Of a stretch of DNA of 64,000 bases, positions 19,904 through 27,426 are shown in pieces. Numbering within the stretch: the first letter of the stretch is position 1; every line of letters begins with the position of its first letter. The notes under the pieces were generated by a model. It ran no database searches and had not been told where the DNA came from. It saw only the letters and a list, made by a program, of their open reading frames with translations. The stretch comes from Granulicella aggregans (GTDB lineage: Bacteria; Acidobacteriota; Terriglobia; Terriglobales; Acidobacteriaceae). Position numbers and translations under genes: made by a program. Location: positions 124,001-188,000 of the forward strand of contig NZ_JACHIP010000004.1 in assembly GCF_014203275.1 (NCBI RefSeq), in the 5' to 3' direction.

Positions 19904-19946
19904 CCCACCTTAGCGACGATGAAGCTGTCACGAAGATGGGGCACCC
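19904..19946 (+). repeat. TGGGGCACCC palindromic repeat, copy 10
   Basis: Arms CCCACCTTAGCGAC / GTCACGAAGATGGG with three mismatches, preceded by the hairpin TTCGTGCATTGCACGAA at 19883-19899. It ends 13 bases before the stop of the permease gene. Confidence 0.68.
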
Positions 19947-19959
19947 GGGTTGACGCTCG

Positions 19960-22605
19960 TTAGCTGTTGCGGAGGGCGGTCATGGGATTGATGCGTGAGG
20001 CTCGGCGGGCGGGTAGGTAGGCGGCTATGAGGGCTACCCCGATGAGGATGGCTACCGTGGCGGCGAAGGTGGTGGGGTCGGTGGCTTCGGTGGCGAAGAG
20101 GAGCGAGGCGATGAGCTTGCCCATGGTGAGCGAGGCGATTGCGCCGATGGCTACTCCGATGGCGGTCATGCGCAGGGTGGCTTTGAGGATGCGGCGCTGG
20201 ACGCTGGCCTGGCTGGCTCCGAGGGCCATGCGGATGCCGATCTCCTGGGTCTGGCGGGTGACGGTGTAGCTGATCACGCCGTAGATGCCGAGCGAGGCGA
20301 GGACAAGTCCAAGGGCCGCGAAGATGGCGACCAGGACAGCGAAGAAGCGGCGCGGGGAGGTGGCGTGGTCGACGATCTGCTGGAGGGGTTGGAGAGTGGC
20401 TGCGGGCTGGCCGGGGTTGAGGGCGCGGAGCTTGGCCATAATGACGGGGGCAAGGGCATCGGCGGGTAGGCGGCTACGGACGACTAGCTGGGTGCCGTCT
20501 TCGCCCCAGTCCTGCGAGATGTCGAGATAGACTTGCCAGCCGGTGTCGGACTCGACGCCGTCGGCGTGGACGTCGGGGACGACGCCGACGATGCGGTCGC
20601 TCTTGCCGCCGAACTCGACCATGCGGCCTATGGGGTCCTGGCCGGGGAAGAGGAAGTCGGTGGCCTTCTTGTTGAGGATGATGCCGAGTTCGGTCTTGGC
20701 GGTGTCGTGCCAGGAGAAGTCGCGGCCGTTGATCTTCATGCCCATGGCGGGCAGGTATCCGGGGGAGACGACGTAGACGAGGGTCCCGGGGCGGGCGTTC
20801 CTCGGGTAGTCCACGCCTTTGACGCCGGGAGGGCCCCAGCTGCGATTACGGGTGAGGGGCAAGTTGTCGGAGAGGCCGGCGGCTTCGATGCCGGTGATGC
20901 TGGAGACGTCGCTGAGGACGGTCTGGTAGAAGGCGCTGCGGACTTCGACGTTGCGGCTGGGGCTCTGTTCGATCTGGATGCTGTAGCCCTGGGCGGGGCG
21001 GAAGCCTAGATCGATGTCGAGGACGTGGAGGAAGCTGCGCAGGAGCAGGCCTGCGCCGACGAGCAGGACGCAGGCGAGGGCGACCTCGGAGATAACGAGA
21101 GCGGTGCGGAGGGTCTCGTTCTTGCGGCCGTCGCTGGCGTTGGTGCCGGAGTCTTTGAGGGTTTCGTGAAGGTTGCCGGTGGACATCTTGATGCCGGGAG
21201 CCAGGCCGAGAAGGAGCGTGGTGACGAGGGCGATGAGGAGGGTCCAGAGGAGGACGGTGGTGTCGATGTGGAGGGTGGCGAGCAGGGGAAGCGCGAGTGA
21301 GCCTTGATGGGCGAGCCAGGTGGTGACCCCGAAGGCGATAAGGAGGCCGAGAGCTGCGCCGCCGATCGAGAGGATGGCGCTTTCGGTGAGAAGCTGGCGG
21401 ACCAGGCGGGCTCGGTTGGCACCGAGGGCTACGCGGAGTGCGAACTCTTTCGAGCGAGTGGCGGCGCGGGCGATGAGGAGGTTCGAGAGATTGACGCAGA
21501 CGATGAGCAGGATGAGACCGACGGCGACCCAGAGGAGATTAAGCGAACGGCGAAGCTGTCCGGCGACGTGCTCTTTGAGGCCGGTGGCTTCCATGGGGCC
21601 GTAGGCACCCTTTGAGGTTGGATCCCTTTTGCCCCAGTAGAGCTGCGGGGCGACGAGACGGGCATCCGCGGAGGCCTGGGCGAGGGTGATGCCGGGCTTC
21701 ATGCGGCCAATGAGCGTGAGGGTATTGCCGTAAGTGCGGATGTCGTCGAGGGCGGTGGGGGTGAGGACATCGACGCGGGTACCGGGAGAGAAGACGGCAC
21801 CGAAGTCGAAGCCGGAGGGAAGGACGCCGACGACGGTGGTGGGGTGGTTGTCAAGCGAGATGGCTTTGCCGATGATGCTGGCGTCGGAGTGGAAGTGCTG
21901 CTTCCAGAAGGGATAGGAGAGCAGGACGACGGGGGCGGCGTGGGACTGGGCCTCGGCGGGGGTGAAGTTGCGGCCGAGGACGGGGGTGACGCCGAGGACG
22001 TTGAGGAAGTTGCCGAGGACGCCGATGCCGGTAATGGGCTGCGGAATGGCGGAGTTGGTGCCCGTGATCTTGATGTTGTCGGGGGAGGAGAAGGCGAAGT
22101 AGCCGGTGATGTCGGTGAAGGAGTGGTTGATGGCGCGGAAGTCGTCGTAGGCGTCGGAGGAGTAGGTGGCTCCGGAGAGGCCGCCGGAGGTGTCGGCGGG
22201 GGCGATCCAGGCGAGGCGGTCGGGCTCGGCGAACGGGAGCGGGCGGAGGAGGATGGTGTCGACGAGCGAGAAGACGACGACGTTGGCGGCGATGCCGAGG
22301 GCGAGGATGACGACGGCGATGGCGGTGAAGCCACGGTCGCGGCGGAGGGTGCGGAGGCAGTAGCGGATGTCCTGGCGAAGGCGGTCGAAGGCGGCGGAGG
22401 GTCGCTGATCGAAGGCACTTTCGCGGGCGGACTCGAAGGCGCCGAAGTCGATGATGGCTTTGCGGCGGGCTTCGGCGGGGGACATGCCGGAGGCGAGGTT
22501 GGCGTCGATGGCGGCGTCGATGTGGGCGCGGAGCTCTTCATTGACTGCGGCGATGGGCTTTGGGCGGAAGAAGAAGCGGAGGCGGGAGGCGAGTTCACCG
22601 GTCAT
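19960..22605 (-). CDS. ADOP/MacB-type ABC permease without ATPase domain
   Basis: 881 residues. An N-terminal cytoplasmic prefix (about 1-75, LRAHIDAAIDANLASGMSPAEARRKA) is typical of acidobacterial duplicated orphan permeases. Then come helix 1 (FTAIAVVILALGIAANVVVF), a long MacB periplasmic core, a three-helix FtsX unit (about 360-480), a second periplasmic core and a last FtsX unit (about 760-880). No Walker motifs are present and no ATPase gene is adjacent, so transport partner and substrate are unknown; the related MacB acts in efflux or mechanotransmission. ATG 22605 overlaps the PadR stop by four bases, so the pair is one operon and PadR probably controls it. Confidence 0.92.
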   Translation of the reverse strand: MTGELASRLRFFFRPKPIAAVNEELRAHIDAAIDANLASGMSPAEARRKAIIDFGAFESARESAFDQRPSAAFDRLRQDIRYCLRTLRRDRGFTAIAVVILALGIAANVVVFSLVDTILLRPLPFAEPDRLAWIAPADTSGGLSGATYSSDAYDDFRAINHSFTDITGYFAFSSPDNIKITGTNSAIPQPITGIGVLGNFLNVLGVTPVLGRNFTPAEAQSHAAPVVLLSYPFWKQHFHSDASIIGKAISLDNHPTTVVGVLPSGFDFGAVFSPGTRVDVLTPTALDDIRTYGNTLTLIGRMKPGITLAQASADARLVAPQLYWGKRDPTSKGAYGPMEATGLKEHVAGQLRRSLNLLWVAVGLILLIVCVNLSNLLIARAATRSKEFALRVALGANRARLVRQLLTESAILSIGGAALGLLIAFGVTTWLAHQGSLALPLLATLHIDTTVLLWTLLIALVTTLLLGLAPGIKMSTGNLHETLKDSGTNASDGRKNETLRTALVISEVALACVLLVGAGLLLRSFLHVLDIDLGFRPAQGYSIQIEQSPSRNVEVRSAFYQTVLSDVSSITGIEAAGLSDNLPLTRNRSWGPPGVKGVDYPRNARPGTLVYVVSPGYLPAMGMKINGRDFSWHDTAKTELGIILNKKATDFLFPGQDPIGRMVEFGGKSDRIVGVVPDVHADGVESDTGWQVYLDISQDWGEDGTQLVVRSRLPADALAPVIMAKLRALNPGQPAATLQPLQQIVDHATSPRRFFAVLVAIFAALGLVLASLGIYGVISYTVTRQTQEIGIRMALGASQASVQRRILKATLRMTAIGVAIGAIASLTMGKLIASLLFATEATDPTTFAATVAILIGVALIAAYLPARRASRINPMTALRNS

Positions 22606-22946
22606 GAGGAAAGCTCCGGGGTGGCGTTGAGAACGAGCGCGATGGCGGAGCTGAGGCGATCCCAGGTGGCTAGTTCGGTGTCGAGCTGCTTCTTGCCGGT
22701 TGGGGTGAGGGCATAGAACTTGGCCTTGCGATTGTTCTCGGACGTGCCCCAGTGGGCGGCGATCCAGCCCTTGTACTCGAGGCGGTGAAGGGCGGGGTAG
22801 AGCGAGCCCTGGCCGACCTGGAGGACGTCTTTCGAGATCTGCTGGATGCGGAAGGCGATGCCCCAGCCGTGCATGGGTTCGAGGGCGAGGGTCTTGAGAA
22901 TGAGGACGTCGAGAGTGCCTTGAAGTAGGTCAGTGGATGGCGGCAT
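22602..22946 (-). CDS. PadR-family transcriptional regulator
   Basis: 114 residues with the PadR winged helix: LLQGTLDVLILKTLALEPMHGWGIAFRIQQIS, the Gln-Gly-SLYPALHRLEYKGWI recognition/wing segment and the ALTPTGKKQLDTE end. Length is typical for the short PadR-s2 class that precedes ADOP permeases in Acidobacteriota. It likely represses its own operon: two CTTG-N8-CAAG dyads lie just upstream, one covering a TTGACA -35. The ATG is at 22946 with GGGG as the nearest purine-rich site. Confidence 0.93.
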   Translation of the reverse strand: MPPSTDLLQGTLDVLILKTLALEPMHGWGIAFRIQQISKDVLQVGQGSLYPALHRLEYKGWIAAHWGTSENNRKAKFYALTPTGKKQLDTELATWDRLSSAIALVLNATPELSS

Positions 22947-22954
22947 TTATTCCC

Positions 22955-22970
22955 CTTGATGTTCGACAAG
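22955..22970. promoter_or_regulatory. Candidate PadR operator, proximal site
   Basis: CTTG-N8-CAAG dyad nine bases upstream of the padR start; an inverted, partly diverged copy of the distal site. Confidence 0.55.
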
Positions 22971-22998
22971 AGCGGTTCGAGATGATGATCGTACGCTT

Positions 22999-23014
22999 CT
23001 TGTCGGATGTCAAG
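22999..23014. promoter_or_regulatory. Candidate PadR operator, distal site overlapping a -35 element
   Basis: CTTG-N8-CAAG dyad whose centre is 44 bases from the proximal site. On the minus strand it includes TTGACA, a consensus -35 for padR. Confidence 0.55.
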
Positions 23015-23028
23015 GGGAAGGTTTACGT

Positions 23029-23067
23029 CCCACCCATGACCAAAAGCGCGTCATGGATGGGGCACCC
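23029..23067 (+). repeat. TGGGGCACCC palindromic repeat, copy 11
   Basis: Arms CCCACCCATGAC / GTCATGGATGGG, flank GGTTTACGT, tail GGCACCC. It starts 15 bases beyond the distal PadR dyad. Confidence 0.75.
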
Positions 23068-23157
23068 GGGCTTTAGTGGCGGAATGAGTGAAAGCCACTG
23101 CGGGGCTCTCCGCTTTGGAGAGCGGGCAGGCTGCTTGGCTTTCGGTTGAATGCGCCA

Positions 23158-24093
23158 TCATCTGGGGCGGGCGGCGAAGCGTTTTGGTGAGGAGCCGACC
23201 GCTCGGGTGAAGGCGGTGCTGAAGGCGCTGGAGGACTGGAAGCCGATGGCGAGCGCGATCTCGCCGATGCTTCGTGTGCTTCGGCGGAGCTCGTCTTTGG
23301 CGAGGGCGATGCGCCAGTGGGCGAGGTATTCGATTGGGCCGGTGCCGACGATCGCGCGGAAGCGGGTGGCGAAGGTTGAGCGCGAGACGTTGCAGAGGCG
23401 GGCGAGGGATGCGACGGTCCAGTGATGGGCGACGTCTTTGTGCATGGCTGAGAGGGCGCGTGCGGTGACCGGGTCGGCGAGGCCGGCGAGCAGACCGGTC
23501 TGCTGCGGAGCTACCTGGAAGGCTTTGTTGCGAAGGATCTCTACGAAGAGGAGCTCCATGAGGCGCATGACGATGAACTCGCTGCCGTGGCCGGGCTGGC
23601 GGGTCTCGGTCTCATTCATCTTGAGCAGGGAACGCACGCGTTCCGAAGAGGTGTCGTCGGCTGCGACGTGGATCAGCGACGGAAGGAGGCCGGAGAGCAG
23701 GAGTTCGTTGGCGGAGTCGAAGACAAGCTTGCCGCCGCGGAGGATGACTGGAGAGTCGGTGCCGGTTCCGAGGGCGAAGGAGACGCTGCCGGTGGCGGCG
23801 ACTACGGTCTCGCTGTCGAGGGGTTCTATGTCGAGGCTGGTGACGAGGGCGAAGGGTTCGGAGGTGCGAACAACTACGAAGTCGTCCTTATGCAGATGGA
23901 CCGGGGCGACGGAGGGGCGGGTCAGCAGACACTCTCCCTGTTCGACCCAGCAGAAGAGCAGGTCGTCGCGCTTGCGAAATCCGAGTCCCCACGAGCCTGC
24001 GGCGTCGATTCGCGACCAGAGCATGGCTTGAGGGCGGAGGAGGCGAATGAGGTCCAGAAATGGATCCACGATTATTGGACTCCTGATGAACAT
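23158..24093 (-). CDS. AraC-family transcriptional regulator (cupin sensor)
   Basis: 311 residues. The N-terminal part (about 1-190) resembles the AraC 'cupin_6' ligand domain (DPFLDLIRLLRPQ..., GECLLTRPSVAPVHLHKDDFVVV). The C-terminal 100 residues form the double helix-turn-helix, with WTVASLARLCNVSRSTFATRF and the signature SIGEIALAIGFQSSSAFSTAFTRAVGSSPKRF. The ATG at 24093 is 76 bases from the divergent SnoaL-like gene, which it probably controls. Family members of this subtype often activate adjacent oxidoreductase or isomerase genes; the inducer is unknown. Confidence 0.9.
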   Translation of the reverse strand: MFIRSPIIVDPFLDLIRLLRPQAMLWSRIDAAGSWGLGFRKRDDLLFCWVEQGECLLTRPSVAPVHLHKDDFVVVRTSEPFALVTSLDIEPLDSETVVAATGSVSFALGTGTDSPVILRGGKLVFDSANELLLSGLLPSLIHVAADDTSSERVRSLLKMNETETRQPGHGSEFIVMRLMELLFVEILRNKAFQVAPQQTGLLAGLADPVTARALSAMHKDVAHHWTVASLARLCNVSRSTFATRFRAIVGTGPIEYLAHWRIALAKDELRRSTRSIGEIALAIGFQSSSAFSTAFTRAVGSSPKRFAARPR

Positions 24094-24119
24094 ATTAGGT
24101 GTTTAGATTATCGACCGTG

Positions 24120-24130
24120 CGAACGGTTCG
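24120..24130. promoter_or_regulatory. Palindrome CGAACGGTTCG between divergent araC-like and SnoaL-like genes
   Basis: Perfect 5+1+5 dyad in the 76-base shared promoter region; candidate regulator site. Confidence 0.35.
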
Positions 24131-24169
24131 GCCTACCTTGGAAAAGCACGAGGAAAGGAAGGATCGACT

Positions 24170-24526
24170 ATGACGGATGAACAGCTTCTAGGGATTTGGA
24201 ACACCTATCAGGATGCGTGGGCGGACGTACCAGTGGGGGAGCGCGAGCGGTTGCTGGCGGCTAGCGTGGCTGCGGATGTGGTCTATACGAATCCGCTCAA
24301 CGAAGGGCAGGGGCTAGGGAATCTGGTAAAGCATGTTGGAGGGTTTCAGGTGCAGTTTCCGGGGGCGCACTTCAGGACGAACAAGCTGCTGGTCCAGCAT
24401 GGGCAGTTGTTGGCGGAGTGGACGATGTTCAACAGGGACGGGTCGGAGTTTCTGACGGCGCATAGTTATGCGCGGTTCAATGAGCAGGGGCTGCTGGTGC
24501 ATCTGGCTGGCTTTTGGAAGACCTAG
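24170..24526 (+). CDS. SnoaL-like/NTF2-fold protein (paralogue 1)
   Basis: 118 residues, similar in length and layout to NTF2-fold SnoaL-like proteins: an N-terminal helix (LLGIWNTYQDAWADVPVGERERLLAASVAADVVYTNP) then a curved sheet ending AEWTMFNRDGSEFLTAHSYARFN. The pair NPLNEGQGLGNLVKHV corresponds to the family core. It could be an isomerase, hydrolase or carrier; no catalytic claim can be made. ATG with AAGGAAGG upstream. It is divergent from the AraC regulator and related to the next gene (both open with a W-N-x-Y...AW pattern and have ER(R)Q/L stretches). Confidence 0.8.
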   Translation: MTDEQLLGIWNTYQDAWADVPVGERERLLAASVAADVVYTNPLNEGQGLGNLVKHVGGFQVQFPGAHFRTNKLLVQHGQLLAEWTMFNRDGSEFLTAHSYARFNEQGLLVHLAGFWKT

Positions 24527-24548
24527 CGGAAAAACCAAGGACACAAGC

Positions 24549-24570
24549 AGATTCCCTTCGGGAATGACAA
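24549..24570 (+). repeat. Short TTCG-loop hairpin related to the GATGAC family (copy f)
   Basis: ATTCCC-TTCG-GGGAAT-like hairpin with the tail ATGACA, between the two SnoaL-like genes. Confidence 0.4.
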
Positions 24571-24666
24571 ACAAAGACAAACAAAAGGCGTGGTGATGCA
24601 GACGGCTCCAAACAGAGACGTGGTGAAACCGGCAAATAAATCAGCAGATCATTCAAGGAGAACAAA

Positions 24667-25044
24667 ATGGCTTCAAACGCTGTGAAGGTGTGGAACGAAT
24701 ATGCAACCGCGTGGACGAACGTGTCGGATCAGGAGCGGCGTCAGATCCTTGACCGCGTGCTGACTGCAAACCTGGCCTATTCAGGCCCAACCGGGGTCTC
24801 TGCGGGGCACGAGGGCGTGATCAAGGATATCGAGGGCATCCAGGCGAAGGTGCCGGGAGGTAAGTTTGTGGCACGCAGCGCATATGCCCACCATGACGTT
24901 GCGCTGATTGAGTGGCAACTTATACTTCCGGATGGAACGGCGGATGCGATAGGGTATGACTCGATCCGTCTGTCTGCGGAGGGCAAGATCGAGAGCATCG
25001 TGTGGTTTTCGAAGGATGCCGCACAATCGCCGAGCGGATTTTAA
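24667..25044 (+). CDS. SnoaL-like/NTF2-fold protein (paralogue 2)
   Basis: 125 residues; the opening VKVWNEYATAWTNVSDQERRQILDRVLTANLAYSGP aligns by eye with the preceding protein, as does IEWQLILPDGTADAIGYDSIRLSAEGKI with its C-terminal half. This indicates a tandem duplication followed by divergence. NTF2-fold proteins are small binding or isomerase domains; the ligand is unknown. ATG preceded by a strong AAGGAG, 140 bases downstream of paralogue 1, probably the same transcript. Confidence 0.8.
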   Translation: MASNAVKVWNEYATAWTNVSDQERRQILDRVLTANLAYSGPTGVSAGHEGVIKDIEGIQAKVPGGKFVARSAYAHHDVALIEWQLILPDGTADAIGYDSIRLSAEGKIESIVWFSKDAAQSPSGF

Positions 25045-25176
25045 CGGCGGCATCGCAACGGCCGCCTCTGAACGACGGGTACATGGAGTTTTGTGCTGAT
25101 TTGATGGGAAATATCTTCCGATCCCAAGAGGCCTCCGAATGGAGTCCAATAGGGGAAGGTACTTGAGGAGGTCCCC

Positions 25177-25314
25177 ATGGAACAGACCCAGACGAACCCG
25201 GCTCTCGAGGCTGCTGCCCGACTCCTGAGAAGAATTGGAATCGACCGATTTGTGGCTGCGGTTCGTGGGCAGGGCTGCGAGGACTACCGCATGCAGACGA
25301 TGAGCGAGAGCTAA
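25177..25314 (+). CDS. Small ORF of 45 residues, unknown
   Basis: Reads MEQTQTNPALEAAARLLRRI... and ends RMQTMSES. It has a strong ribosome-binding site (GAGGAGG, six bases before ATG) and stands alone in the gap after paralogue 2. It is followed by a long hairpin at 25351-25394. The middle could form an amphipathic helix (Ala/Leu/Arg rich) with one Cys. I recognise no family. The RBS is the main reason to believe it; codon-level conservation in relatives would be needed to confirm. Confidence 0.5.
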   Translation: MEQTQTNPALEAAARLLRRIGIDRFVAAVRGQGCEDYRMQTMSES

Positions 25315-25350
25315 GATCACGATCAAACCTAAGGGCGTTACCAACTAAAA

Positions 25351-25394
25351 TCCGCCCCTTCTTCGGGCATCAAGATGCCGGAGGAAGAGGCGGA
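25351..25394. terminator. Long near-perfect hairpin, probable bidirectional terminator
   Basis: 21-base arms (TCCGCCCCTTCTTCGGGCATC side against GATGCCGGAGGAAGAGG side, three mismatches) with an AA loop. On the minus strand it is followed by TTTTAG, suiting termination of the DUF882 gene; it also ends the small ORF unit. Confidence 0.55.
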
Positions 25395-25425
25395 GTGGTG
25401 GTGCGCTTTACTTTTGCTTTGCCTT

Positions 25426-26172
25426 TTATGCGCGGCGGTGGCGGGAGTGTTTCGCTCTCGCTTTAGATCTCGCTCTCACCTTGTGGGGTGCGAAAGTCCA
25501 TTCCCTGACTGGGCCTGTATCTACGTGGATGAACTGGCTCTTGGGGTAGTAGCCGACGCCTCCGGCATTCAGTGAGAGGGCTGCGTCTCTCAGTTGTGCG
25601 GCGGGAACGCCGGGAACGCGGATATCGATGGCCTTGGCTTCAATGTGTTGCGAGTGTTCGGCAGCGTTGGTGGTTCCGCTGGCACGGAGAGCGTCGTTCG
25701 TCTCCTGCGTTCTGTAGGCGCTGAGAATTTCAATCGCGCTGGTTGATCGTCCCAGCTTTGCGAGCATGGTATGCAGCACGTCGAAGGTGCGTGGATCGTA
25801 GTCCTTGACCTCTTCGTTGTGGGTATCGTGCAGGAACTCGCTGAGCTGGTTGAGAGCGTCGGGAATGTAGGTGTCCCCTACGCGGTAGACGACGTCGATG
25901 ATCTCGCCGCCCTGGCGGACGAGCTTGAGTTCGTACTTCTGGCCATCTTCGGCGGGTACATCGTCGTCGTCGAGAAGGAGACCGATGCCGGGCAGGCCGA
26001 CGTTCAGGAGTATGTTCCTGACGGCGTGGATGCGAGGGTGCTTGTGGCGCGGGATGGTGCGTGCGCTCGCCGTGGGTGCAACGGCTAGAAGGACGGCGGT
26101 AACAGCAGCTAGCGTTAGAACTTGGCGATGCGCCGCGAGGCGGCGAAAGGGCGCGGCAAGATGCAATGGCAA
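25426..26172 (-). CDS. DUF882/YcbK-like (peptidase M15A fold) exported protein
   Basis: 248 residues. A signal peptide (LTLAAVTAVLLAVAPTASA) precedes a middle spacer (about 40-120), then the M15A/YcbK core: SAYRTQETNDALR, SQHIEAKAIDIRV (zinc His and Asp) and FIHVDTGPVREW (second His). Family members cleave or bind peptidoglycan peptides in the periplasm. The tail is Arg/Lys/His rich (KVRARSKARAKHSRHRR). The start is TTG 26172, with AGGAG nine to ten bases upstream; no ATG precedes the signal peptide. Confidence 0.82.
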   Translation of the reverse strand: MPLHLAAPFRRLAAHRQVLTLAAVTAVLLAVAPTASARTIPRHKHPRIHAVRNILLNVGLPGIGLLLDDDDVPAEDGQKYELKLVRQGGEIIDVVYRVGDTYIPDALNQLSEFLHDTHNEEVKDYDPRTFDVLHTMLAKLGRSTSAIEILSAYRTQETNDALRASGTTNAAEHSQHIEAKAIDIRVPGVPAAQLRDAALSLNAGGVGYYPKSQFIHVDTGPVREWTFAPHKVRARSKARAKHSRHRRA

Positions 26173-26374
26173 AACGGCAGACTCCTGAATTGAATTCGCA
26201 ACGTCTTACCCTGCGTGGGGGACTAAGGGCCCAGGTACGCGAGGTAGTCTTTGCCACATCGCAGTTATGTGGAAATTCTACCGGAGGCGGGTGTCTCGTG
26301 TCGCTACATCTATTGTGAGGGGGGCGAAATGGCGGGATTCTGCTGCCTGGAACGAGGCTGGTAGCGGTTTACGT

Positions 26375-26413
26375 CCCACCCATGACCCAAAGCGCGTCAT
26401 GGATGGGGCACCC
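26375..26413 (+). repeat. TGGGGCACCC palindromic repeat, copy 12
   Basis: Arms CCCACCCATGAC / GTCATGGATGGG, flank GGTTTACGT, tail GGCACCC. Upstream of the epimerase gene. Confidence 0.75.
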
Positions 26414-26453
26414 GGGTAGTGGGCTGCCGACAGGATCGGCGTGCTCGGTACGG

Positions 26454-26459
26454 TAAACT
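26454..26459 (+). promoter_or_regulatory. -10-like hexamer TAAACT six bases before the epimerase start
   Basis: The spacing puts the expected transcription start on or next to the TTG start codon; no clear -35 was seen. Confidence 0.35.
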
Positions 26460-26465
26460 TGGGAC

Positions 26466-27413
26466 TTGGCGACCTATCTTATTACCGGCGCAGCCGGATT
26501 TATTGGCTCTCATTTGACGCATACGCTTGTGACCCGCGGGGACAAGGTGCGTGCGTTCGACAATTTTTCTACCGGTAGCCGGCGGAACCTTTCGCGCATC
26601 CTGAACCGGATCGAGTTTCATGAGGGCGACCTGCGGGACGCGGATGCGGTGAACCGGGCGTGCGAGGGTGTGGATTACATCCTGCACCAGGGGGCGCTGC
26701 CATCGGTGCCTCGTAGTGTGAAGGATCCGCGGACGAGCCATGAGTCGAACCTGAATGGGACGTTCAATGTGCTGGAGGGGGCTCGGGCGAACGGGGTGAA
26801 GCGGGTGGTGTACGCCGCTTCTTCGTCGGCGTATGGCAACCAGCCGGGGTTTCCGCGACATGAGGGGATGAAGCCGCAACCGATCGCTCCCTACCCGGTG
26901 CAGAAGCTGGCGGGCGAGCTTTACATGCAGTCGTACTGGCAGGTTTATGGGCTGGAGACGGTGTGTTTGCGGTACTTCAACATCTTCGGGCCACGGCAGG
27001 TGCCGGACTCGCCCTATTCGGGCGTGATGGCGAAGTTCATCCTGCAGATGATGCACGGGGACACGCCGACGATCTTCGGAGACGGGGAGCAGGGGCGTGA
27101 TTTTACGTACATCGACAACGCGGTGAGCGCGAATTTACTGGCGATGGCGGCTCCGGCGGAGAAAGTTGCGGGGCGCGTGTTCAATGTTGCGTGCGGTGAA
27201 CGACATACGCTGAATGAGACGTATCGCATTCTTGCGCAACTTTTAGGGTTCGACGGCCTTCCAATGTATACGGAAGTGCGTGCGGGCGATGTTCGCGACT
27301 CACTGGCCGATATCACAGCTGCCCAGGAAGCGTTTGGTTATAAGCCCCTGGTCGGGTTCGAGGAAGGGCTGCGCCGGACGGTTGCCTGGTATCAGGACAC
27401 TCTGGGGCAGTAA
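26466..27413 (+). CDS. NAD-dependent UDP-sugar 4-epimerase (UDP-GlcNAc type)
   Basis: 315-residue extended short-chain dehydrogenase. It has TGAAGFIGSHL at the N terminus (NAD binding), the SSSAYGN serine segment and the catalytic YPVQK (YxxxK). LRYFNIFGPRQVPDSPYSG is characteristic of WbpP/TviC-like UDP-GlcNAc/GlcNAcA C4-epimerases. The product would feed surface polysaccharide synthesis together with the dehydrogenase 13 bases downstream. The start is TTG 26466 with no good ribosome-binding site. Substrate preference (N-acetylated or not) cannot be proven from sequence. Confidence 0.88.
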   Translation: MATYLITGAAGFIGSHLTHTLVTRGDKVRAFDNFSTGSRRNLSRILNRIEFHEGDLRDADAVNRACEGVDYILHQGALPSVPRSVKDPRTSHESNLNGTFNVLEGARANGVKRVVYAASSSAYGNQPGFPRHEGMKPQPIAPYPVQKLAGELYMQSYWQVYGLETVCLRYFNIFGPRQVPDSPYSGVMAKFILQMMHGDTPTIFGDGEQGRDFTYIDNAVSANLLAMAAPAEKVAGRVFNVACGERHTLNETYRILAQLLGFDGLPMYTEVRAGDVRDSLADITAAQEAFGYKPLVGFEEGLRRTVAWYQDTLGQ

Positions 27414-27426
27414 GGCTCACTACAAA

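Larger units (their letters stand above)
19487..19959. other. Gene-free interval packed with palindromic repeats, including a ~160-base tandem duplication
   Basis: 473 bases between convergent genes with no supported ORF. Five TGGGGCACCC palindromes occur here, the densest cluster in the window. Bases 19506-19664 and 19665-19828 are two copies of one module (GAGCGGATGTGGGGC..., a CATGG-type palindrome, then a CATCTGG-type palindrome), shifted by about 159-162 bases and diverged by point changes. Confidence 0.7.

Noticed and set aside
19506..19946. Regularly spaced palindromes as a possible CRISPR array
   Set aside because: Units are few, spacers are themselves repeated, arms vary between units and no cas gene is present.
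19960..22946. ADOP permease plus PadR as a complete ABC exporter
   Set aside because: No ATP-binding subunit is encoded in or beside the pair, so a complete transporter cannot be claimed.
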